DNA from: Hyphomicrobiales bacterium
GTDB taxonomy: Bacteria; Pseudomonadota; Alphaproteobacteria; Rhizobiales; Aestuariivirgaceae
Length of the DNA stretch: 32,166 bases
Reading direction: 5' to 3'
Assembly: GCA_016793355.1 (NCBI GenBank)
Contig: JAEUMG010000036.1
Span: 1-32,166 of the forward strand
Each line of letters begins with the position of its first letter. Within the stretch, counting starts at the first letter, position 1. The translations under genes and the position numbers were made by a program. Of this stretch, positions 25,864 through 32,166 are shown one piece after another. The notes beneath the pieces are model-generated. The model was not told the DNA's origin. It did no database searches and saw nothing but the letters and a program-made list of their open reading frames with translations.

Positions 25864-26883
25864 ATGCGACGCTTCAGCACTTCTGCAACCCTGTTCGGCC
25901 TTGCGCTCGCTTGCGCCGTTCCAGCCGCCGCCGGCGAACTCACCGTCTACACGGCTTTGGAAGCCGACCAGCTCAAGGCCTACAAGGAGGCCTTCGAAGC
26001 CGCCAATCCCGGCACCACCATCAACTGGGTGCGCGATTCGACCGGCATCGTGACCGCCAAGCTTCTCGCCGAGAAGGACAATCCGCAGGCCGACGTCGTG
26101 CTTGGCCTTGCCGCAACGTCGCTCATGCTGCTCGACAAGGAAGGCATGCTGATGGGCTATGAGCCCAAGGGCATCCAAGCCCTGACCGCCACCTATCGCG
26201 ATCCGGCCAACCCCCCCAAGTGGGTCGGCATGGATGTGTGGTCTTCGGCACTCTGCTTCAACACGGTTGAAGGCGGGAAAAAGGGGCTTACGGCACCGCA
26301 ATCCTGGGCCGATCTCATCAAACCGGAATATGCCGGCCAGATCACCATGCCGAACCCGGCTTCCTCCGGCACCGGCTATCTCATGGTCTCGGCCTGGCTG
26401 CAGCTGATGGGCGAGGAGAAGGGCTGGGCCTATATGGACGCGCTCCACAACAATATCGCGGCCTATACCCATTCCGGCTCCAAGCCCTGCAAGCAGGCGG
26501 CGGCCGGCGAATACACGATGGGGCTTTCCTTCGAATACCGCGCCAACAAGAGCAAGCAGGACGGCGCGCCGCTCGACGTCATCCTGCCGTCGGAGGGCGT
26601 GGGCTGGGACATGGAAGCGGCCTCGATCCTTGCCACCACCAAGAATGTCGAGGACGCCAAGAAGCTGCTCGACTGGTCGGTGAGCAAGGAAGCCAATGAG
26701 CTTTACGCCAAGTCCTATGCGATTGTCGCGATGCCCGGCATCGCCAAGCCGCTTGAATTCGTACCGGCCGATATCGAGCAGCGACTGATCAAGAACGACT
26801 TTGCCTGGGCAGCGGCCAATCGCGACCGCATCCTTGCCGAATGGTCGAAGCGCTATGACGGCAAGTCGGAGCCCAAATCGTAA
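25864..26883 (+). CDS. 2-aminoethylphosphonate-type ABC transporter substrate-binding protein
   Basis: Periplasmic binding protein of 339 residues. A Sec signal peptide (Arg-Arg start, hydrophobic core, Ala-Ala-Ala near residue 23) precedes the iron(III)/phosphonate-like fold beginning Glu-Leu-Thr-Val-Tyr-Thr-Ala-Leu-Glu. Conserved segments such as Asn-Trp-Val-Arg-Asp-Ser-Thr-Gly, Pro-Asn-Pro-Ala-Ser-Ser-Gly-Thr-Gly and Ser-Glu-Gly-Val-Gly-Trp-Asp-Met match the putative 2-aminoethylphosphonate binding proteins (PhnS2 group, related to AepX). It is followed by the ATPase and permease of the same system type, which strengthens the call. Ferric-ion binding proteins are the closest alternative, but the usual tyrosine pair for iron near the C-terminus is not evident. 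GGGAGG lies five bases before the ATG. Confidence 0.9.
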   Translation: MRRFSTSATLFGLALACAVPAAAGELTVYTALEADQLKAYKEAFEAANPGTTINWVRDSTGIVTAKLLAEKDNPQADVVLGLAATSLMLLDKEGMLMGYEPKGIQALTATYRDPANPPKWVGMDVWSSALCFNTVEGGKKGLTAPQSWADLIKPEYAGQITMPNPASSGTGYLMVSAWLQLMGEEKGWAYMDALHNNIAAYTHSGSKPCKQAAAGEYTMGLSFEYRANKSKQDGAPLDVILPSEGVGWDMEAASILATTKNVEDAKKLLDWSVSKEANELYAKSYAIVAMPGIAKPLEFVPADIEQRLIKNDFAWAAANRDRILAEWSKRYDGKSEPKS

Positions 26884-26959
26884 GCGCCAGTGAGACTGGG
26901 TGGCGGTGCGTATCTCCGCCACCCGCACTTTTTCCAGCACGTGCCGCGCGGAGGTTGCC

Positions 26960-28081
26960 TTGTCCCGAGCCAAAGCCGAAGAGGCAAAGCCCAGGCCGCA
27001 GCAGCCCTATCTTTCCATTCGCAACCTCACCAAGCGATTTGAGAAATTCGCCGCGCTCGACAATGTCGATCTCGACATTGCCGAAGGCGAATTCGTGTCG
27101 ATCCTCGGTCCCTCGGGCTGCGGCAAGACAACCTTGCTGCGCGCGGTCGCCGGTCTCGACGTGCAGACATCGGGAACGGTTCACCAGGCTGGAAGGGACA
27201 TCTCCAACCTGCCGGTGAGCGGGCGCGATTTCGGCATCGTGTTCCAGTCCTATGCGCTGTTTCCCAATCTCACCATCGCGGCGAATGTCGGCTACGGCCT
27301 GACCAGCGCCGGCTACAAGCGGCAGGAGATCGAGAAGCGCGTCACCGAACTGTTGAATCTCGTTGGCCTTGCCGATCAGGCGAAGAAATATCCCGCCCAG
27401 CTTTCGGGCGGCCAGCAGCAGCGCGTCGCCCTGGCGCGCGCGCTTGCTCTCTCGCCGGGGCTGTTGCTTCTCGATGAGCCCTTGTCGGCGCTCGATGCGC
27501 GGGTGCGGGCCCGGCTGCGCGGCGAAATCCGCGACCTGCAGCGGCGCCTCGGCATCACCACGATCATGGTGACGCATGACCAGGAAGAAGCGCTCACCAT
27601 GTCGGATCGCGTCGTGGTGATGAGCAAGGGCCGCATCGAGCAGATCGGAACGCCGGATGAGATCTATGGCCGGCCGGCGAGTGCCTTCGTTGCCGATTTC
27701 GTGGGAAGGATGAATTTCATTCCGGGCAATCTGCTCTCGGACAGCATGGTCGAGGTCAAGGGGGCGAAGCTCGATTTCGCCGAACCGGTGGGCCTGGGAC
27801 GGGGCTCGGCAGTGACCGTCTGCATCCGCCCCGAAGATGTGGTGCTTCACCGCGGCAATGGCAGCGATCCGAACCGGCTCGATGCGCAGATCGGGGTCAT
27901 GGAATTCGTCGGCAATCACTTTTCCACCGTGCTTCATGCCGAGAATACCAATCTCAATATCTCCGCCGATTTCTCGATGAACGACGTGCGCGAATTCGGG
28001 CTGGCATCGGGCAAGACCGTGCCGATCCGGCTGCCGCCCGATCGCCTGCGCGTTTTTCCCAATCCGCCTTCCGAGGCCTGA
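26960..28081 (+). CDS. 2-aminoethylphosphonate-type ABC transporter ATP-binding protein
   Basis: ATPase of 373 residues of the PotA/FbpC class. Walker A is Gly-Pro-Ser-Gly-Cys-Gly-Lys-Thr-Thr, the signature Leu-Ser-Gly-Gly-Gln-Gln-Gln-Arg, Walker B Leu-Leu-Leu-Leu-Asp-Glu-Pro and the switch His in Val-Thr-His-Asp. A C-terminal TOBE-like regulatory domain of about 100 residues follows. TTG 26960 was chosen because GGAGG lies five bases upstream and the family N-terminus fits; the frame stays open upstream to 26900. It sits between the binding protein and the permease with a gap of four bases to the latter, so the three genes form one operon (PhnT2-type component). Confidence 0.92.
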   Translation: MSRAKAEEAKPRPQQPYLSIRNLTKRFEKFAALDNVDLDIAEGEFVSILGPSGCGKTTLLRAVAGLDVQTSGTVHQAGRDISNLPVSGRDFGIVFQSYALFPNLTIAANVGYGLTSAGYKRQEIEKRVTELLNLVGLADQAKKYPAQLSGGQQQRVALARALALSPGLLLLDEPLSALDARVRARLRGEIRDLQRRLGITTIMVTHDQEEALTMSDRVVVMSKGRIEQIGTPDEIYGRPASAFVADFVGRMNFIPGNLLSDSMVEVKGAKLDFAEPVGLGRGSAVTVCIRPEDVVLHRGNGSDPNRLDAQIGVMEFVGNHFSTVLHAENTNLNISADFSMNDVREFGLASGKTVPIRLPPDRLRVFPNPPSEA

Positions 28082-28085
28082 TCCC

Positions 28086-29786
28086 ATGACCGCTGTCGCC
28101 CCGACTGCGCTCGCGCCGGTGCGCCAGAAGCTCAGCGCCGATGAAGTACTGATGCGGATCGGCGTGGTGCTGGTCGGCTGTTTCCTGCTGCTCGCCGTCG
28201 TCCTGCCGATCTGGGCGCTGCTCAAGAAGGCGTTTGAAGACAAGAGCGGCAATTTTGTCGGCCTCGCCAATATCGAGCAGTTCTTCGCCACGCCGTCACT
28301 GGCGACCTCGGCGATGAATAGCGTCTTCATCGCATTGGTCAGCACGGTGCTGTGCGTCGGCCTCGCCTTCGTCTATGCCTATGGGTTGATGCGCACGTGC
28401 CTGCCGGGACGCGGTTTCTTCCGCATCGTTTCGCAAATTCCCCTGCTTGCGCCGTCGCTCCTGCCGGCGATCAGCCTCGTCTATCTCTTCGGCAACCAGG
28501 GCTTTGCCACTTGGCTGCTGTTCGGACATTCGATCTACGGGCCGATCGGGATCGTCATCGGCGAGGTGTTCTGGACCTTTCCGCATGCCTTGATCATCGT
28601 GACCACCGCGCTCGCCATTGCGGACGCGCGGCATTTCGAGGCGGCGCAGTCGCTCAAGGCGAGCGAGTGGCGGATATTTATGACCGTGACGCTGCCGGGC
28701 ATCCGCTACGGCCTGATCAGCGCGACCTTCGTGGTCTTCGTCCTCGTCATCACCGATTTCGGCGTGCCGAAGGTCATCGGCGAGCAGTATAATGTGCTCG
28801 CGACCGACATCTACAAGCAGGTGATCGGCCAGCAGAATTTCCAGATGGGCGCGGTCGTCGGACTCGTCCTGCTGACGCCGGCGGTCATCGCCTTTTTCAT
28901 CGACCGCATCGCGCAACGCCGCCAGACCGCGCTGCTATCCGCCCGCGCGGTGCCGCTGATCCCCAAGCCCAACAAGACGGTCGACTGGGCTTTCTTCGCG
29001 ATCTGCTCGGTGATCGCGGCGATGATCATCATCGTACTGGCGGTTGCCTTCATCGCCTCGATCGCCAAATTCTGGCCCTATGACCTGACGCCGTCGCTCA
29101 AGAACTACAATTTCGACATGATGGATGGCGGCGGCTGGGAGAGCTATCGCAACAGCTTGACCATGTCGGCATTGACCGCCGTGATCGGGACGGCGGTGAT
29201 CTTCACCGGCGCCTATCTCCTGGAGAAGACGACGCGGTTTTCCGCGCCGCGCTCGATCGTGCGCTTCCTGACGCTGCTGCCTTTGGCCGTGCCCGGACTC
29301 GTGCTCGGCCTCGGCTTCATCTTCTTTTTCAACGACAAGGACAATCCGCTCAATTTCATCTACGGGACCATGGCGATCCTGGTCCTGTGCACGATCGGGC
29401 ATTTCTATTCCGTGGCGCATCTGACCGCGACGACGGCACTGAAACAGATCGATCCCGAATTCGAGACGGTGTCCTCGAGCCTCAAGGTGCCGATCTACAA
29501 GACCTTCCTGTTCGTGACATTGCCGGTGTGCCTGCCGGCGGTGCTCGAAATCGCGATGTATCTTTTCGTCAATGCCATGACCACCGTCTCGGCTGTCGTG
29601 TTTCTCTATTCGCCGAAGACGACGCTTGCCTCGATCGCGGTGCTCAACATGGACGATGCCGGGGACGTGGCGCCGGCGGCCGCCATGGCGATCATGATCT
29701 TCATGACGTCGGCGGTGGTGCGGATCCTCTACACCATCGCGACCGGGTCATTCCTGCGCCGCGCCCAGGCCTGGCGGCGAAGATAG
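28086..29786 (+). CDS. 2-aminoethylphosphonate-type ABC transporter permease, fused double-domain
   Basis: Inner-membrane permease of 566 residues with two consecutive six-helix BPD_transp_1 domains in one chain, so a single subunit can make the whole channel. Each half has an EAA loop that docks the ATPase: Glu-Ala-Ala-Gln-Ser-Leu-Lys-Ala at about 185 and Glu-Thr-Val-Ser-Ser-Ser-Leu-Lys-Val at about 460, each followed by a Thr-Leu-Pro motif. The length and fusion are typical of the putative 2-aminoethylphosphonate permeases (PhnU2 group); ferric-ion FbpB permeases share the fusion. It is the last gene of the operon and ends five bases before a strong hairpin. No phosphonate-degrading gene (phnW, phnX, phnA, phnY) lies downstream. 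Confidence 0.92.
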   Translation: MTAVAPTALAPVRQKLSADEVLMRIGVVLVGCFLLLAVVLPIWALLKKAFEDKSGNFVGLANIEQFFATPSLATSAMNSVFIALVSTVLCVGLAFVYAYGLMRTCLPGRGFFRIVSQIPLLAPSLLPAISLVYLFGNQGFATWLLFGHSIYGPIGIVIGEVFWTFPHALIIVTTALAIADARHFEAAQSLKASEWRIFMTVTLPGIRYGLISATFVVFVLVITDFGVPKVIGEQYNVLATDIYKQVIGQQNFQMGAVVGLVLLTPAVIAFFIDRIAQRRQTALLSARAVPLIPKPNKTVDWAFFAICSVIAAMIIIVLAVAFIASIAKFWPYDLTPSLKNYNFDMMDGGGWESYRNSLTMSALTAVIGTAVIFTGAYLLEKTTRFSAPRSIVRFLTLLPLAVPGLVLGLGFIFFFNDKDNPLNFIYGTMAILVLCTIGHFYSVAHLTATTALKQIDPEFETVSSSLKVPIYKTFLFVTLPVCLPAVLEIAMYLFVNAMTTVSAVVFLYSPKTTLASIAVLNMDDAGDVAPAAAMAIMIFMTSAVVRILYTIATGSFLRRAQAWRRR

Positions 29787-29790
29787 GAGA

Positions 29791-29814
29791 GGCGCGGGGA
29801 GAGAACCCCGCGCC
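29791..29814. terminator. Bidirectional hairpin between importer operon and sulfatase
   Basis: A perfect 9-bp all-G/C stem, GGCGCGGGG with CCCCGCGCC, around the loop AGAGAA. It starts five bases past the permease stop and ends ten bases before the end of the convergent sulfatase gene. It can act on both transcripts. There is no T-run. Confidence 0.7.
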
Positions 29815-29824
29815 CTGGAATGGC

Positions 29825-31450
29825 TCACTGTCCCTGATTCTTCCGGATTGCCTCCAGAACCTGGTCCTTCACCGCTTCGAGATTGAAGCTTGCGGGCTTC
29901 TGCATCGGCGGGAACTCAATGAAACTCTGGGCGAAATCGGCGACGACCTGCTGGACGAAGACGAAGCGCCAGAACTCGTATTTGTACCAGTCGGCGAACT
30001 GCATCGAGCCGGTTATGCCGGTGCGCTCGAGCGGGTCGAGGCGCAGGTTGGTGAGAATCGGCCAATCCGGCTTGACCGTTCCGCCAAGCCAGCCGCCGGG
30101 CTGGTCGATGAAGCGGTATTTGTAATCGCCGATGCGGATGGCGCCCATCGTGCTCTCGGCGAAATAGATCACCTCATTGCGCTTCGTCGGGCCCTTGCCG
30201 GTGATGAGGTCGGTCTGGTCATAACCGTCGAGATGCACCTTGTAGGTCCGGTCGCCGAGCTGCTTGCCCGCCTTCAATTCCGCCACGATGTTCGGATTGC
30301 CGGCGAGCGAGGTGAATGTCGGGAACCAGTCGAGCCCCGACATGATCGAATTCTCGATCTTTCCGGCCGGCACCTTGCCGGGCCAACGAATGATGGCCGG
30401 AACGCGGAAGCCGCCTTCGAGAACGGTGCCCTTGCCGCCCGCGAAAGGCGTCTGGCCGCCGTCGGGCCAGGTGAAGTTCTCGGCGCCGTTGTCGGTCGTG
30501 AAGACGACGATCGTGTCGTTGTCGACACCCATATCGGTGAGTTTCTGCATGAGCGCGCCGACAACGTCGTCGAGCTGTGCCATGCCGGCCTCCTGAATGG
30601 ACCAGCCATTCTCCGGCGTGCGCATCTTCCGGTATTTCTCGGAGAGATGAGTCACGATATGCATGCGCGTCGGGTTGAGATAGAGGAAGAAGGGCTTGCC
30701 GTCGTTCTTCGCCTTTTCGATGAAGGCCGTGGCCTTGTCGAGGATCGCCTCATCGACGGTTTCCATGTTGTATTTGATGCCGTCCATCGGATGCGGCGGC
30801 AGCGGGCCTTCATCGACGATCTTCTGCTTACCGACCTTGCCCCAGCGCGGATCGACCGTCGGATCGTCAATATCGGTCGCGAAGGTGTGGAGGAGATTGC
30901 GCGGGCCGACCTTGTCCTTCAACTCGGGCGGATAGTTGGGATGGAAAGGGTCCTCCATCGCGTCGAGGTGATAGAGATATCCCCAGAACTCGTCGAAGCC
31001 GTGGACGGTGGGGAGATATTCGTTGCGATCACCCAGATGGTTCTTGCCGAACTGACCGGTGGCATAGCCAAGCGCCTTGAGAGAGGTGGCGATGCTCGGC
31101 GCTTCCGCCGGCATGCCGACAGTTGCGCCCGCCTGGCCGACCGTCGTCAGTCCGGTGCGGATGGGTAGCTGGCCCGTGATGAAATTGGTCCGGCCCGCCG
31201 TGCAGCTCGCTTCGGCATAATAGTCCGTGAAGCGCATGCCTTCGTTGGCGAGCTTGTCGAGATTGGGCGTCCGCCCGGCCATGATGCCCTGGTTGTAGAC
31301 GCCGATGTTGAACCAGCCGATATCGTCGGCCATGATGAAGACGATATTCGGCTTCTGGGTTTGTTGCGCGTGAACGGTGACGGGCATTGCCGCGATAAAC
31401 AGGGCGAATGCCGCCACCATGCAGTATGCCAGAGTCGCAAGTCGCCGCAT
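29825..31450 (-). CDS. Secreted arylsulfatase (alkaline phosphatase superfamily)
   Basis: Sulfatase of 541 residues. A Sec signal peptide (residues 1-28, ending Val-His-Ala) directs it to the periplasm. The metal-binding start is Asn-Ile-Val-Phe-Ile-Met-Ala-Asp-Asp. The active-site motif is Cys83-Thr-Ala-Gly-Arg87, which fits the C-x-(P/A)-x-R rule for conversion of the cysteine to formylglycine, though Ala replaces the usual Pro. Later Gly-Lys-Asn-His, Thr-Asp-Asn-Gly-Ala-Glu and Gly-Gly-Lys-Gly motifs complete the metal and sulfate site. The substrate, an aryl or alkyl sulfate, is unknown. No formylglycine-generating enzyme gene is in the window. GGGAGG lies five bases before the ATG at 31450; the longer frame to 31579 lacks such a site. 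The upstream EF-hand gene reads in the same direction. Confidence 0.93.
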   Translation of the reverse strand: MRRLATLAYCMVAAFALFIAAMPVTVHAQQTQKPNIVFIMADDIGWFNIGVYNQGIMAGRTPNLDKLANEGMRFTDYYAEASCTAGRTNFITGQLPIRTGLTTVGQAGATVGMPAEAPSIATSLKALGYATGQFGKNHLGDRNEYLPTVHGFDEFWGYLYHLDAMEDPFHPNYPPELKDKVGPRNLLHTFATDIDDPTVDPRWGKVGKQKIVDEGPLPPHPMDGIKYNMETVDEAILDKATAFIEKAKNDGKPFFLYLNPTRMHIVTHLSEKYRKMRTPENGWSIQEAGMAQLDDVVGALMQKLTDMGVDNDTIVVFTTDNGAENFTWPDGGQTPFAGGKGTVLEGGFRVPAIIRWPGKVPAGKIENSIMSGLDWFPTFTSLAGNPNIVAELKAGKQLGDRTYKVHLDGYDQTDLITGKGPTKRNEVIYFAESTMGAIRIGDYKYRFIDQPGGWLGGTVKPDWPILTNLRLDPLERTGITGSMQFADWYKYEFWRFVFVQQVVADFAQSFIEFPPMQKPASFNLEAVKDQVLEAIRKNQGQ

Positions 31451-31543
31451 TTGAACCTCCCATTGATGCCGCGGGTTTTGATTAGCCTCGGGAGTCTTGC
31501 GCCACAAGCATCGATGATTGATTTTGCGGAGATTTTTAGAGGT

Positions 31544-31570
31544 CGAGGCCGGCTGCGGCAGCCGGCCTCG
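31544..31570 (-). terminator. GC-rich hairpin after the EF-hand gene
   Basis: A perfect 13-bp inverted repeat (31544-31556 with 31558-31570) around one base, in practice a stem of about 11 bp with a short loop. It lies 13 bases past the minus-strand stop of the EF-hand gene and before the sulfatase start. It probably ends or attenuates read-through into the sulfatase gene. Confidence 0.6.
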
Positions 31571-31582
31571 GGAATTCATGCA

Positions 31583-32122
31583 TCAATTGTCGTCCGGGCC
31601 GTCATCGTCGCCCGGGCCATCGTCACCCATCTTCTGCATGGTGTCGCGATGGCGCCATCGCTGCTTGCCGCGGTCGCCGCGCGGGCGATCCTCGCGGCTT
31701 AGGGCGCCGTCATTGTTGCGGTCCCGATCGGCGACAATGTCCTCGAGGGGAGACTTGTATTCGAGGATCGTCACGCTGCCGTCACCGTCGGTGTCGAAGA
31801 ACTGAAACTCGCGAACCATCATGCGATGGCGGGCCTTGAGCCAGAGCTTCTCGAATTCGACGAGAGACAGCTTCCCGTCCTTGTCGACATCGAATTCGGC
31901 GTACCACGCCTCCCGGTTGTTGTTGATCTCGTCCTGGGTGATCTTTCCGTCCTTGTTGGCATCATAGCGCTCGATCATGCCCTGCCAGAACATGCCGCGA
32001 TCATGACCGCGGCCCTGCCAGCCGCCGCCCATATCCGCCATGGCAAAGCCGGCCAGTGCGGTGATGCCGGCGAAACCGGCGGCGCCGGCGATCAGTAGCA
32101 TCGTCTTTTTCCTGCTCATCAT
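31583..32122 (-). CDS. Exported EF-hand calcium-binding protein
   Basis: Protein of 179 residues with a signal peptide or N-terminal anchor (basic Met-Met-Ser-Arg-Lys-Lys, then a hydrophobic stretch to about 29). It carries four EF-hand loops, at about 54-65 (Asp-Ala-Asn-Lys-Asp-Gly-Lys), 78-89 (Asp-Val-Asp-Lys-Asp-Gly-Lys), 110-121 (Asp-Thr-Asp-Gly-Asp-Gly-Ser) and 134-145 (Asp-Arg-Asn-Asn-Asp-Gly-Ala). All keep Asp at positions 1, 3 or 5 and Gly at position 6, so calcium binding is likely. The tail is a charged Arg-rich stretch followed by an Asp/Gly-rich end. The role is probably periplasmic calcium sensing or buffering. The ATG at 32122 has GGAG six bases upstream. The sulfatase that follows is itself a calcium enzyme in most relatives. 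Confidence 0.92.
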   Translation of the reverse strand: MMSRKKTMLLIAGAAGFAGITALAGFAMADMGGGWQGRGHDRGMFWQGMIERYDANKDGKITQDEINNNREAWYAEFDVDKDGKLSLVEFEKLWLKARHRMMVREFQFFDTDGDGSVTILEYKSPLEDIVADRDRNNDGALSREDRPRGDRGKQRWRHRDTMQKMGDDGPGDDDGPDDN

Positions 32123-32166
32123 TCCTTACTCCATTGCTTGCTTTGTCGAGAGTAAGACGCAGCCTG

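Noticed and set aside
29387-31168. Plus-strand open frame of 593 codons across the permease end and sulfatase
   Set aside because: It overlaps two genes with unmistakable motifs and a terminator hairpin, has no ribosome site, and its composition is that of a complementary-strand shadow.

Overview
The window reads as chromosomal DNA of a GC-rich alphaproteobacterium, most likely of the order Hyphomicrobiales (Rhizobiales). The evidence is a very large coiled-coil protein resembling the rhizobial growth pole ring protein (GPR/RgsE), a dgcN-dgcA pair, a DUF2852 protein, an ELM1/DUF1022 protein, and hairpin-rich intergenic repeats of the kind common in this order. I see no tRNA, rRNA, CRISPR array, insertion sequence or phage gene. 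The content is metabolic, envelope and signalling genes, mostly with short gaps.

Layout. 1-2400: the 3' end of an unidentified gene and a GAF-PAS hybrid histidine kinase. 2471-3748: a secreted L,D-transpeptidase. 3859-5913: a flavin/4Fe-4S amine dehydrogenase of the trimethylamine/histamine dehydrogenase family. 5994-7947: DUF2852, a threonine/serine dehydratase and an uncharacterised protein. 8042-10034: dgcA and dgcN, which convert D-glutamate to N-acetyl-L-glutamate. 10050-15929: the 1959-residue GPR/RgsE-like protein, reading directly into dgcN and divergent from a stand-alone Hpt protein. 16745-18116: a 2Fe-2S ferredoxin and its thioredoxin-reductase-like NADP reductase, preceded by a perfect 20-bp palindrome. 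18319-20124: a CPA2 cation/proton antiporter with a TrkA-N domain. 20202-23204: a DmpA-type P1 peptidase, an MBL-fold persulfide-dioxygenase-like hydrolase and an ELM1-family protein. 23205-23610: a gene-free convergent gap with hairpins and a DnaA box. 23611-29786: a methylated-amine flavoenzyme of the N-methylproline demethylase type, divergent from a three-gene 2-aminoethylphosphonate-type ABC importer. 29825-32122: a secreted sulfatase and an exported EF-hand protein.

Two themes recur. The first is the cell wall and polar growth: the L,D-transpeptidase and the GPR-like scaffold, with D-glutamate salvage placed directly behind the scaffold. The second is use of small nitrogen and phosphorus compounds: two different OYE/4Fe-4S/FAD three-cofactor oxidoreductases, a phosphonate importer, a P1 aminopeptidase, a sulfatase and amino-acid dehydratase. 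The most interesting points are the GPR-dgcN-dgcA arrangement, the 29-residue repeat array inside the GPR-like protein, the altered substrate and cofactor sites of the two flavoenzymes, and the palindrome in front of the ferredoxin. No wholly new defence or mobile system is visible.
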